Shown here: piece by piece, positions 42,398 to 53,366 of the stretch
Layout: each line of letters opens with the position of its first letter
Numbering within the stretch: position 1 is the stretch's first letter
NCBI GenBank assembly: GCA_021234155.1
Contig: JAJEKV010000036.1
Span: 5,462,209 to 5,526,208 of the forward strand
From: Isoetes taiwanensis
Taxonomy: Eukaryota > Streptophyta > Lycopodiopsida > Isoetales > Isoetaceae
Length of the DNA: 64,000 nucleotides
Reading direction: 5' to 3'
Made by a program: the position numbers and the translations under genes
The notes under the pieces: generated by a model
What the model was told of the DNA's origin: nothing
The model's database searches: none
The model's input: the letters and a program-made list of their open reading frames with translations, nothing else

Positions 42398-43871
42398 TTT
42401 TTTTTTTTTTTTGAAGAACGTGGTTTACTTTATATTATACACTCAAAATATTACAAAGTACTTCAGAAGTAAGAAATGTCCCTGAAGCATCAATCACTTT
42501 TAGATGATCACTCCATATTGGAATTTTAATACGATCAGGCCAATTGGAGATCTGAAAGCAATTATACAACTTCTTACGAATTTCTTGAAGCACCACCTGA
42601 GAAGAAATATGCTTATCATAAAAGACCTTTCTTCGCCTTCGCTTCCATACATTCCATATTAGCCAAGACTTTTCCATGTGAAATGCAATCCTTTTAGAAG
42701 CAGTCCACTGATTTGGATAAATACCCAAAAGAAAGTGCTGAGATAATGTGTCCGAAATTGGAATGGGTATTTTTATAACTTAAGGTTTCTGAAGGTTTTA
42801 TGGGGGTATTCGTATGTCAAACCGTATAATGATGACGGTGGCAACTGGGATTCCCAACGCTAGAATCTTGGGCGGGCATATTGGAGGTTTTTTTTTCTAT
42901 TTTTGGTTGTTACATTTTGAGTAGGAAGGCGGCGACAGGTCCTGTGGAGGCGGCCAGGCTTTTGCCGGAAGCCATAGCTTCAGTTGCATGTTTTTCTTTC
43001 TGTAGTTTTTTTCCAGAAGCCGTAGCTTCAGTTGCATAGCCATAGCCAGGCTTGCGCTTTTCCTGATTAGACGAAAACCCTGCTAGGGCTCTTCCAAGTC
43101 TGGATCCTGGTTGCACCTTCGGATACGGGTTCTACCTCCAGCAGTTGCGCATCTCCTTTTTGGGTTTGCCGCATCTGTATTTAGCCGGCCGGAAATGCTC
43201 TGCATCTGCCTTGAGGGTTTTTAGATAGTCTGTGTTTTGCAGGGCTTGGAGCGCTGTTGCACCAGATCCTTGGCATAGCCACAAAAGAAAAACTTGTTGA
43301 AGATTGTCAGAGGCTGGTTCATCGGGTAAGCCAAGGGCATAGGATTCTTGTTGGGGTTCGATTCCCCAAGCCCTGGTCTGTTGCAAGTCGGAGCTGTATC
43401 AGGGATCTAAAATTACTTACATAAGAAACCATTGGTTTTGTTTTTTAGGTGCCTCCTTAGAAATCGGCCCCTCTGTGACGAATCTGAGAAGCCTGTACTC
43501 TTTGGAAATGGCAAGTTGCTCTTGTAGGCCAGAGCTATGGCGGACTTCTTTATGCATGTTGGTAAAATAAACGCATAGTGAACGAGCTATTTGCTGGAAA
43601 AGCAGAGAAAAGCTTGTTGCAGAACTTTGAAAGCCCTGGTTTGTATCAGGGATCCGGAATCAATGATGAGAACTACTATTTTGTTTGGCTGCTAATTGTG
43701 GAGCATCCTATTTATTCAATGGTTTAATAAAATGTTAGGGGTAAGTCAAAGATGGGGGTTTTGACCCCAACTTGACTTGAGTTTGAGGGCTCCAAATTCG
43801 CCTCATGGCATATGCTGTGGCATATGCCAGCATCCAATGGCCCAAAATAATTTTTAGACACCCAAAACGAT
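42398..43871 (-). mobile_element. Retroelement insertion with poly(A), at the dirigent 2 stop codon
   Basis: Copy 1 has GATGCTTTTGAAATGAACTAG here. Copy 2 has 15 T (42398-42412) and about 1.46 kb of new DNA ending just before AACATATAATGGG. On the minus strand the insertion therefore ends in poly(A). Its last 0.35 kb encodes KSWLIWNVWKRRRRKVFYDK, a typical LINE C-terminus (WLxWxxRNRRxF). The insertion removed the native end and stop of the dirigent gene. No clean target duplication is visible, and the 5' part (42.8-43.87 kb) may be a different element. Confidence 0.65.
43310..43378 (+). other. tRNA-like B-box segment (possible SINE relic)
   Basis: GTTGGGGTTCGATTCCCCAA (about 43353-43372) is a perfect T-arm / B box, and CTGGTTCATCGGGTAAG (about 43314-43330) weakly resembles an A box or D arm. 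No acceptor stem pairs and no anticodon arm is convincing, so I do not call a tRNA gene. Confidence 0.4.
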
Positions 43872-44489
43872 AACATATAATGGGTATACAAGAGTAGCGT
43901 TAACAAATGTTACAGAATCTGGTGAATTAATTTCAACATGAGTGAAATTGGCCCAACCTTTCACTCCCCTAAAGTCGCCAGTCCCGCCGACAATTGCAAG
44001 CTCAGAACCATAGGAAATGTCGCGGCCTCGGATAGAAAATGTACCATTGTACTGCTCAGTTTCAATCACGGCGGTGAGAATTTCTTGAGCATGTGGAAAA
44101 TCAGTGTACATAACATCTGCAATGGTAACCATGGACTTGAGGCGTCCTATTGCTTTGGAAGTGTTAGATTGCTCTGCAGTAAGCAGTATGTCACCTACTG
44201 CAATTGTTCCCCACTTGGTAGTGGTAACATAGTCCCCATTTGTGCTAGCCACCACTCGGGCGGTCTCATTGGGTGTTGAAAGCTTGGTATGGATATAGAA
44301 CACCATGTTAGATGTCTTCATTTGGAGTTGGCCATATGCCTTTGCAGATTGCAAGAGAATCAATACCAATACATTTATTAGTACAAGAAATTTATCGCGG
44401 CGGCCAAGGCCGCCGCGAACATTTCTCTTTTCAATCCCGTTGTCTGTAGGGTGGGTTGAGAAAAAGGGACTGTTTGCTAGGAATTTCAA
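43854..44489 (-). CDS. Dirigent family protein, copy 2, with transposon-derived ends (211 aa frame)
   Basis: The core is a dirigent domain about 96% identical to copy 1 by eye, with the same NMVFYIH, YNGTFSIRGRD and VVGGTGDFRGVKGWA motifs and no internal stops. Both ends are changed. A 2.7 kb element inserted inside the signal peptide separates the native ATG (near 47110) from the rest. The open frame now starts at a Met within the element, adding 36 residues (MKFLANSPFF... GLGRRDKFLV) before LINVLVLILLQSAKAYG. At the other end a retroelement replaces the final Phe and stop with IVLGV and a new stop. The hydrophobic segment is now internal, so secretion is doubtful. It may be a pseudogene in spite of its open frame. 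Confidence 0.75.
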   Translation of the reverse strand: MKFLANSPFFSTHPTDNGIEKRNVRGGLGRRDKFLVLINVLVLILLQSAKAYGQLQMKTSNMVFYIHTKLSTPNETARVVASTNGDYVTTTKWGTIAVGDILLTAEQSNTSKAIGRLKSMVTIADVMYTDFPHAQEILTAVIETEQYNGTFSIRGRDISYGSELAIVGGTGDFRGVKGWANFTHVEINSPDSVTFVNATLVYPLYVIVLGV

Positions 44490-45509
44490 CTACCTAGTTT
44501 AGAAAGTAAGCTATTTCCTCCTCTTGAAATTGATTTGTACAAAATTTGAAAGAAAATGTCAATGTTTATAGTATTGCAACATAAATTCATTGCAACAATC
44601 ATATTATCATATGTGAGAGGTGCTAAAATTGTTTGCCAAAGGTTACAACACTGTATAAACATTAAAAGATCCCTACCAGAATCCCCTAAATCTTCTTTTG
44701 AATCTTTTCTGAGAGACTGTTAAGAGGCCACCTATTGCTTTTCTTGTATGAGCCCATAAGTACAGGCACACCTTGAGGCAAACACCTGATTGAGTACCAC
44801 GCCCAAAGGAAGAATAAGTTTGCACTGCAGAATTAGTAGAAGAATGCTTCGAAAGGATTTAGGAGATGAAAATAAAGAATTGGGACCTAAATCTTGATGA
44901 ATAAAGCTAGTTTAAATGGTAAAAGGGAGCTAATCTCTCCCTCTTCTGTTATCTGCTACTTCGGTTTGAATGCGTGGAGCTTCTGCTATGACCGAACATG
45001 GTTGCGACATGAACAACTCTTTGTTGATCCAACTAAAAATGTACACGAACGTCCTCATCAGAAGAGAAGAAAAAGGAGCATTTTTTAGGCAAAGCAGCAA
45101 ATGATGATCTGGAATATACAAATTATAATTCAAAAACATAATTTTCTTGACATATTTCATTTTATCTTATATGTTTGTGTAACACTGAAAAGTCTCTATG
45201 ACAAACAATGCCTTTCGTTGATGTTGCAGCCGTTTAGGTCACCCAAATGGTAAGCGTTCTCATTATAGTGAGTATATATTCTAAGTCTAAAGGACGTAGA
45301 TGTTGGGGTTAGTTTTTGCTTTTCACGCAACCGGGGTTCGTTTTTGCTTTTCATGCAACCGTTGCTGCGGTTGCAAGTTAAGCTTAAGCGGGAAATTGTT
45401 TCTATTGTTTCTGTAGGATGAATGAGGTGATGAAATTTTGAAATATATCCTGTAGCGCTGTTGTGACAGTAATATTGTTCATGCGAGCCTGCAGAAAGCC
45501 ACCTCACCT
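44490..45509. other. Unrecognised left part of the 2.7 kb element
   Basis: No gene recognised. TTTTTGCTTTTCACGCAACC is repeated once near 45310-45362. Confidence 0.4.
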
Positions 45510-45662
45510 ATCAAAATGGTAAGTGAGTACATGCATATGGGATCCCTATATCAAAATGGTAAGTGAGTACATGCATATGGGATCCCTATATCTGATTATT
45601 CACATTACTGGTGAAGGACAAAAGTTAAGCTGGCATAGAAGGCTTAAAATGCTGTGTAGTCT
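45510..45662 (+). pseudogene. Protein kinase gene fragment
   Basis: The frame MVSEYMHMGSLYLIIHITGE followed by GQKLSWHRRLKML matches the hinge and alphaD-alphaE region of plant serine/threonine kinases (LV.EYM..GSLYDL.H...KLSW.RRLKM), most like Raf-type MAPKKKs. Only about 45 residues remain; the catalytic HRD and DFG motifs are absent. A 40-bp segment encoding VSEYMHMGSLY is duplicated in tandem at 45511 and 45551. Homology ends at a possible donor site near 45662. It is a captured piece inside the 2.7 kb element. Confidence 0.65.
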
Positions 45663-47093
45663 CTGGCTTATTTGTAAGTTAGAAGTGGGAGTAAGTTTAT
45701 ACTCAATTTGGAGTTAAACAGGCACTTGAATAAATCTATTCTTATATTGGTGTTCGTGAATTCTTGTGCTCAGGCTGGAGTTGAATGCACATGCACATTA
45801 ATATTTCAATACTTATTGAAAACATCTTATAAATTAGCTACTAATATTCAATTCCGTTGTAATTCACTTTACCAGATGCAAAAACATCTGATCCGGCCTT
45901 GGCACCATAGCTGCACCTAAATTCGTCTCTAAGTTCAGCACTTGGGACCCACGAACAAAAAAGGAGAAGAAAGCCCGGCATCTGCACCTATTTACATCAT
46001 AAACCGCTAATCTGTACACGTCAAAGGTCTGTTCACCTTGAATATAGTATGCTGCTGCAGGATCACCTGTAGAGCATTTATCCGGTTGCCATTTTTGTGA
46101 CACATTAATAGGGCATAGAATAAACAAAATCAGCATTATGGAAAACGTCTTTGCAAAGATCTATGCTCATAAAACACAGATCGACCATCCCATTGCGAGT
46201 TTTCTGTAGGCACTTCGAATTTCCGCATCTGTGCAATTCCTCTGCACTCCCAAAATTGCATAGAAATTCTTACAAACGTCGTCCATTTGGCCCACAGAAC
46301 TGGGCCAATATACTTACACCTGCACTATCTATTGGATCCGACACTTGAATGCTCGCCGGACTAGATTGTTAGATCTCCTAACAAATTTGATCGCTAGGAA
46401 ATTTTTGCGCCAAGTATCCATGGACTTTTTACCTCTATTTTGGGAAAAAGAATGAAGTCGTAAATTCTAGAAGCTCGGAGATATTTTTGTCGTCCCTGCT
46501 TTTTGTCCAGATTAAACTCAAAACCGAGAAGTGCGGAGGCCAGATTTATGCTCTAAATAGAGTTAAACATGCCCCAAAGCAAAGATGCTACAAAGATTTT
46601 AAAGCAAAAGAAGAAAATCCCCTTTCAGGGTTTCGTCTGCATCTGCATCTTACAGCATTTACCACCAAGAATTTTTCCGTTGCCTCAGCAATACACTGCA
46701 TCCACAAACTAAAAAAAATAAAAAATCGGTCAAAAATTACCACCAAAGCTCATGAGCACCGAAAACAGAGAGAATAGCTCCGGATTTGCCCATCAGAAGA
46801 TTCGGATTTGCCCTTGCGACGACGCCATAGCCTGCAGAAGAATGCAGACCGGTTCCGTGCTTCCAAATCGTGCGGATTAAAAAAAACATTGATGAGCACT
46901 CTCCGGAATGGAGCAGACGAATGGAGAAAGCGAAGACTGGGGAAGAGCATTTGACAGAGCGCAGTCCTGCAGAAAGCCGAAGCAGATAAGTTTCAAAATT
47001 TTTCACAATTATTTTTTCTTCCTAATTTTTCCCTCACTCGGGAATCTAAAGGCATCAAGGCATCGAATCTTGGTGTGAATAAATTATATAAGA
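45663..47093. other. Unrecognised right part of the 2.7 kb element
   Basis: Short frames on both strands (for example 45864-46136 minus, 46487-46777 plus) have no recognisable domains. The composition from 46.2 to 47.0 kb is leader- or exon-like, so more captured pieces are possible. Confidence 0.35.
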
Positions 47094-47096
47094 GTA

Positions 47097-47864
47097 GAAA
47101 AGCCTTCATCTTCAGATCTAAGTAGTGATCTCTAAAGCCCAACTACACCTTTTTGTAGATGCATCTGTGGATGGATACAAGAATGTAAGATAATTCTTAG
47201 AATCTTGTATTATTAATGATTACTTAGCTAAATTCACTTTGAATATGACGAACTATTTTTTAATCCTATCCTGGCCGCCAAATCAAGCGTCTATGTTGTA
47301 GAAACCCGTGATTAGGCACATCTTAATCGTTTTACGAGATTCAGACTGTACTTAGCTTAAGTTCCATGCATTCTGACAAAACTCCTTGTCAGTTTTAACC
47401 CATTTCTTTTATCGGATTTTGGGACGTGCTGCTCAAACTATCGAAAACTGTAAAATAACATAAACAGGACAGAGAGAGAATGTCTTCTTCTGCCGAAACG
47501 CTACGAATATTGTCTGGACATTTTCAAATTAGAATTGTCTGTGTAATAGTTCAAGATCCGTGTCTCGTTAACCTTATGAATTAGCGGAATAGTTTACAGT
47601 AATCTCTTTCAAGTCAAGAATGGGCTTCTTGGTTAGTCAAGAATGGGCTTCCTGGTTAGTCATGAATAGGCTTGTTGATTGCAGCTGAAAAAGCCAGAGT
47701 CATAATAAATTTGAAGAGAATTGGACCACGTTTTATATGAGTCAAGAAACATTGCCACTGAAATAGCAAAAATACTCGAGAATAATGTGACCCTCAACTT
47801 GTCGAGAAGAAAGGTTAAGCAACAGCTCATAGCCATGTCCAAAGTCTACACTATGGACCACTCC
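47097..47864. promoter_or_regulatory. Left part of the dirigent 2 / laccase 2 intergenic region
   Basis: Matches 5780-6525 of copy 1, including the TCAAGAATGGGCTTC repeats. The native dirigent ATG context is at 47108-47112. The region is cut off from laccase 2 by the hAT-like insertion at 47865. Confidence 0.55.
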
Positions 47865-47974
47865 TTGGAAATTGAAGGGCTGCCCTTACTTTTTTTTAGG
47901 GTCACCCTAAAAAGTGGACTTTCAAATTGCATGGCATAATATAAAGTAGACTTTCATTTGCATTGTTAGTGTAA

Positions 47975-49320
47975 AAGTAACAATGCGCGCCTTAGTTTGA
48001 CGCTCTTAGTGGGTTCTGTGACACAACAGGAATGACGGTGAACCTGCAGAAAACTAAGCTCCTGGCAGTCCTCTCCTCGCAGCATGATATCCCAGATCTC
48101 TATTACAGAGGACAGAAGGTGGATGTTGTAAGGACCTTCAAGTATCTGGGAATCGACTTTTGCGCTAGCATGTTATGGGATGACTGTGTGGAAAGACGGG
48201 TCAGCGCGGGATGGAAAGCCCTGTATGCTATGCAGAATAGCCTCTGAGAATAGACCTATGTGGTTTGGGCACGAGAGCACACCCTGCTCGCAGCACTCGT
48301 TGAACCAAGTATTGTTGTATGGGGTAGAGGTCCGGGGTCCGGCAATTAGCAAGAACACACAGGATAAGCTAGAGAGGGTGCAAAAGGCCTTCTTAACATA
48401 CATCTAGGTATCAAGGACACGGTGCCTTATCAGATTTTGCTATATGAGACCCAGGTTACGCCCCACGCAACATTCCGCTATCTTGTGCAGACATCTTGCA
48501 TATTTCCACAAGGTCACCAAAGATGGATGCACAACGCGTTCCCCCCGAGGGGCTTTGTTATTGGCACAAGAGCCACAACGACCAAGAGGGTATGGCAGAG
48601 CACTATCGGGGGTGGTTCGCAACGTGGTCTATAGACTACCGCCAGATCGTGGCTATGCCCGATGCCCGGGGGACGGCCGCACACTGAATGAGCGCTTTGC
48701 CACCACTCGTGGGATGCAACCACTGCGTGCAAAGCCTAAAACGAGCACTACCACACGCAGTTAATCCAACACCGGAACATGGCCCACACCAAGTATTTGA
48801 AAAGCGCATATATCTATGAAGAAACGGAGAGCTATTGCCTCGGAGGGCCGGGTCCCATCATCTCGAATTGAAACAGTCGTTGGACTACGGATGGAGGGCG
48901 AGAATCCCCGGCATGAGAGAATATGCCGTTGCCACATCGCGGACGGTAAGAGGATGAGCACCATGCTCGCAAGAGTGTCCGCATATACGCATATCCGAAA
49001 GCAACACATGCTGATCTTAGATGCTCGAGGCACCGGCCGCATCAATTCTTTGGCATCGCCAATGGTTGCACGCCTCTCGATCCTACATTTTGCAAGTCTC
49101 TACCGTTAGAGAATCCCTTACGGGACAAAGGGATCACGAGAGCCTACTACCGTGGGTTTTCCTCCCATGTGGGGTTTTTTCATCCCATAGTAGGGACACA
49201 TTGTATAGTAGCATTTGTCTTTTTGGTGTGGTTTTATCTGCTTTGTGTACTGCATGTACCGTCTCATAGGTCAAGTTTGGCCTCCGCGGACGTTAAAATA
49301 TACTTCCTTCCTTCCTTCCT
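47975..49320 (+). mobile_element. LINE 3' fragment with (TTCC)n tail
   Basis: Plus-strand frames follow the end of a LINE reverse transcriptase: TVNLQKTKLLAV, VVRTFKYLGIDFCASM, QNSL, NTQDKLERVQKAFLTY, then a C-terminal region through several frameshifts. It ends GGCCTCCGCGGACGTTAAAATA followed by four TTCC units (49303-49320). The last 20 bases before the tail match the LINE at 40491-41661. The 5' part, including the catalytic YxDD motif, is missing. Confidence 0.75.
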
Positions 49321-50096
49321 TAAAATACTTAAACATAACAATGCACTCGCAATACTTAACACATAAAGATTGTATGAACATCATTAAATTTTAGCTCTTC
49401 CCGGACTTAACTTACAATTCTGAAATTTCGTTCTTCAGCAAGAAGCATTGTCTTGTATTATGGCTGCCCAAATCGATTCAAAGATTCCGTATTCGAGTTT
49501 GTTTCATGCATTCTGGCTGCTCAAATGGATTCGGTTGATCCAATCCTGTTGGTTCGGGGCATGATTTGACAGACTCGGGGCATGATCTAATGATTCGGGA
49601 CACAATTTAGAGCCGCACAGTCATCGACGTTAAGTATCAGAAAAGGGAAAGAGGAAATTTTTTCCCCCCAATTTCATAAAGCAAGCAAACGAAATTTTTT
49701 AGAATCCAAATTTCAGTTGGCAATATTGCCATGCCAAACCATAATTATAATGCTATAATGTAAAATGCTGAATTTCTTACTATTTATATATATTATTCCT
49801 TACTCCTTTCTTTCATTTCTCCTATTTTTATTTCTCTAGTATATATGGTATCTTTATTATAATAGTACAATGGTTGGTTGATACATAATGCGTATATGAT
49901 ACATATATTTAAAATAGGGGTATAAGTGCATGGCTATGCCAAAAGTAGACTTTTTGTTGCATGGCAAAAAAAATTTTGACTTTCATTTTGCAAGGTTATG
50001 GAAAATGAAGACTTGTTTTTGAAGGTCTACATTTTTTTGGACTTTATTTTGCATGGTTTTTAGGGTCTTGCAAGGCTTGCAGCCTTCAATTTCCAA
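49321..50096. other. Right interior of the hAT-like element
   Basis: AT-rich non-coding DNA. No gene recognised. Confidence 0.5.
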
Positions 50097-50247
50097 CACT
50101 GCCTATGGGCAATAATTGAAGCTTAAGTCGTCCTATACTTGCTCTAGTCTAATGATCACCTAACAAGAATAGAATAGAATTGATTTTTATGTCAATTGGC
50201 ACCTCTAACGTGCGTACAAAAGGGCAACCTCTTTCCAGTCCTTGCAA

Positions 50248-52370
50248 ATGAGCAACATGGCACTTCTTCGTGTAGCCAGTTTCCTTTTTGCTTCACTATT
50301 TTTGTGCCTTGGAGTTGATTCGACCACTAGATTCTATCATTTTAAGGTATGGTGTGGGGTCATGACGTAAAAATTGCTTCTTCTTCTCTTTCTTCTCTTT
50401 GGCCATGGCATGAGATTCGAGATTTTGTTGGTCCTTCGGCAGATTGATTATCTAAACATCACGAGGATCTGCCATTCGAAAATTGTGCCTGTTGTAAATG
50501 GAAAATTCCCTGGCCCGACTATTCGAGTGAGGGATGGAGACAATGTGCTTGTGAATGTCACGAATCTAGTGAAGAGCAATATGACTATTCATTGGTAACG
50601 TCAAGAGAAAAACAACTAAAAGTCTAGATTCTTTGTAGAGCAATTATCTTAACGGGTATTCATTGCATGCAGGCATGGAGTGCATCAGAGGCGCTCAGGT
50701 TGGATGGATGGACCTGCCTACATAACTCAATGTCCAATTCAACCTGGAAAATCTTTTCTATATAATTTCACCATCCAAGGGCAACAAGGCACTCTCTTCT
50801 GGCATGCTCATATTTCATGGCTTCGAAGCACAGTATATGGGGCATTTATAATAGAACCCAAGAAAGGGCATCTTTTGCCTTACCCAAAACCTTATGCTGA
50901 CAGAACCCTGCTACTAGGTACACGGTAGTTTATAGTTTACATTAAATTGATTACCTTATTTGTAATCTTCCCTCTTGCAGGGGAGTGGTGGAACGAAGAT
51001 ATCGAAACTCTAGTGCAAAATATATTGGACACAGGAACGGCACCAAGCTTATCAGATGCTTACTTCATCAATGGTCTCTCTGGTGCATTTTTCAACTGCT
51101 CAGAAAAAGGTATTTCTTTATCATATGTCGTTCTTCTTCTTTTTTTCTTTGTTCTTTTTCTTTCTTTCGGTCTTTATGCTAGTTCTGACTTGGTCTACTT
51201 GTTGTCCAGACATAGCCATAGTGAATGTAAAACAGGGAAAGACCTACCTTTTAAGAGTGATCAGCAATACACATGAAACTGACATTTTCATCACCATAGC
51301 TAACCACAGTATAACCATGGTTGCAACTGATGGTTCCTACACAAAACCCAGTAAAAGAGACACAGTTTTAGTTTCCCCTGGTCAAACCTTTGATCTGCTG
51401 GTTACAACAGATCAACCTGTTGGACAATACTACATAATTGCATCAGATTATGGCAGAGAACTTAGCACTGGAGTGCCTAAGACCTCTGCCTCTGCTATCT
51501 TGAGGTATCACGGGGCTAATGTGTCATCTAGTCCTGTGTACCCGGATAACGTCCCAAAATATAATAACCTTACACTCCTAGAGATCTCACAAAACATGAC
51601 ACGAAGTCTAAACTCCAAAGAACATCCCTCACTTGTTCCTCAAACTGTCGACGTAAGCCTATACTATGTGCTTTCACTCAACACGAACCCCTGTGACCGG
51701 CCCAACAAGACTAGTCAATGCCAAGGTCCTGGCGTTGGAATCTCAGCCGCCTCAATCAACAACATTACATTCCAAGCCCCTGATACGGCATTGTTAGAGG
51801 CTTATTACCACAACATTAGTGGGGTTTATACTACTGATTTTCCTCATAGTCCTCAGCACCCTTGGAACTATACCTCTAGTACACAGTCTCTTCTAAATTG
51901 GCCCTCCCAAAAGGGAGCTAAAGTGACTGAAATACCTTTTGGAGCAAATGTGCAACTTGTATTGCAAGGAACTATGACATTAACTGCAGAGACACATCCT
52001 ATTCATTTGCATGGGACTGATTTCTATGTGGTTGGATCTGGCAAGGGGAACTACAATGAGAGTAGAGACTCTCCTAGATTTAACCTTGTGGATCCTCCAA
52101 AAAGAAGTACTGTCAAGACTGTACAAGTTGGTTGGATCGCTATACGATGGAAGGCGGATAACCCAGGTAAATCTAACTCTTCCACATTTTATATAGGTTA
52201 TCATCGTCCTTCTTATAATGGAATTGTGCATTGCAGGTATGTGGTTGCTACATTGCCACTTTGATATACATGCCCCCACATGGGGAATGGAAACTGCATT
52301 CTTGGTGAAAAATGGCATGCAACCAAACGAAAATCTTGAGCCACCTCCTAATGATATGCCGACATGTTGA
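50248..52370 (+). CDS. Laccase (multicopper oxidase), copy 2, six exons, 571 aa
   Basis: Exons 50248-50346, 50443-50594, 50673-50917, 50981-51109, 51210-52166 and 52237-52370 have the same lengths and phases as laccase 1 and join in frame to 572 codons with stop. All copper ligand motifs (HWHG, FWHAH, HPIHLHG, HCH...H) are intact, and the unusual HAPTWGM spacing at the T1 site is shared. About a dozen residues differ from copy 1. Intron 3 is 63 nt against 129 nt in copy 1. The only marked change is upstream: a 2.2 kb insertion ends about 150 bp before the ATG, so the original promoter is displaced. The protein should work if transcribed. Confidence 0.95.
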
Positions 52371-52749
52371 TAGTTGCTACATATTAACACATAAGCCCCC
52401 AATCTATTCACCTATTCCTAAATATTGATATGACCATGGCATGCCAATATGCTAATAAAACAAGGTGTTATTGTTGCAAGATAGGTTGCCCTCATTGGAG
52501 CAAAAAATAGTATTTATTTATATTATAAAGGTTGAATGATATTAAATTAGTGCCTTAGCTCATATGTTTTCATTTTGTTGTCAAGCAAATGATGGAATTT
52601 TTTTGTCCGTTTCTTTTTTCCCCTTTTGTTTTCTTCTTTTAATGGAAGGGAATTCTTAATTACTCAACAACAAAGGGTATTATCGCTAATTCCACCTTAT
52701 CACTAAGGCCCAGATCAACATAGAATGTGACATGTAAATCTAATATGTA
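52371..52749. other. Laccase 2 downstream DNA
   Basis: Matches 8859-9012 and then 24053 onward of copy 1. It provides the uninterrupted version of the site that holds the 15 kb insertion in copy 1 (junction at 52526-52527). Confidence 0.7.
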
Positions 52750-53172
52750 GCAAAATAACAGGGGGTTCCAGGGGGATTTGATGTAGATATAATTTCCGAA
52801 ACCATAGATCATATCCCTGAAACAATTCAATGGGTTATTATAAAAAAAAACATATATTTAAGAGAAAAAATAGTCACGTTAGCTCACTGGTTAGATTGGT
52901 TCAAGTAGCCTTATTAGGACATTGAGTTATTTTGGTAGAGGTTCAAGCTCTCGTATTTCATATTCTAAAACTTTAAGCGGAAGCCGTATAGAGGCTCGAT
53001 ATATTATCAAAACCTTGGGCAAACTCGTATTTGACATCTCAAAATCATAGACGTCCCCAATCATAAATGCACATAAGCGAAACGAAAGGTGCCCAGAGGC
53101 TCCAACATACAGTCTGGGCCGTAGGATTGACAGATCCGATGACTGTGGTAGTCCAGGGTGCACCTTATTTAG
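52750..53172 (+). mobile_element. SINE-like insertion with tRNA-type promoter and 8-bp target duplication
   Basis: Absent from copy 1 (25070-25085). AATATGTA flanks it at 52742-52749 and 53173-53180. Inside, TTAGCTCACTGGTTAG (52879-52894) is a good pol III A box and GAGGTTCAAGCTCTC (52938-52952) a good B box. There is no poly(A) tail, and 120 bp precede the A box, so the SINE may be nested or 5'-extended. Confidence 0.65.
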
Positions 53173-53317
53173 AATATGTACCAATGTTTCATAAGCTGAC
53201 GATTTCCATAGTTATTTGGAAAAATAATAAGAATGTTTCATAGGGTTTAGTAATCATTTGTTCAGATCTGCTAGACCTTTTGCTTTGCTATTTTCCATTT
53301 GGTTTGCTAGTTGGTTA

Positions 53318-53366
53318 GACAGGCCAGGCAGGCAGACAGACTGATTGACTGATTGACTGACTGACT
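53318..53366. repeat. GACT/CAGG microsatellite
   Basis: Imperfect tetranucleotide repeats (GGCAGGCAGACAGACTGATT then GACTGATTGACTGACTGAC) replace non-repetitive sequence present in copy 1 at 25217-25262. Confidence 0.8.

Larger units (their letters stand above)
44384..47093. mobile_element. 2.71 kb insertion in the dirigent 2 signal peptide
   Basis: Copy 1 provides the empty site (TTATTAGTA then AAGGCTTC at 5773-5785). The insertion starts with the same 47-bp hairpin as the 15 kb insertion (CAAGAAATTTATCGCGGCGG). It is flanked by GTA at 44381-44383 and 47094-47096. The right end (ATTATATAAGA) does not obviously pair with the left. A receptor- or Raf-like kinase fragment lies inside at 45510-45660. 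With the 15 kb insertion it defines a family that makes 3-bp duplications and carries gene pieces. Confidence 0.7.
47865..50096. mobile_element. hAT-like insertion with inverted ends, 2.23 kb
   Basis: Copy 1 (6520-6530) is the empty site. The insertion begins TTGGAAATTGAAGGGCTGC and ends GCAGCCTTCAATTTCCAA, an inverted repeat of about 19 bp with one extra G. Just inside both ends lie repeats of TTTGCATGG and AGTAGACTTT in mirrored order. The flanks ACCACTCC and CACTGCCT suggest a short, mutated target duplication; 8 bp would fit hAT. No hAT transposase is present. A LINE fragment occupies much of the interior, so the element is composite. Confidence 0.65.

Noticed and set aside
43310-43378. 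tRNA gene
   Set aside because: Perfect T-arm motif but no acceptor stem, no credible anticodon arm and a poor D arm.
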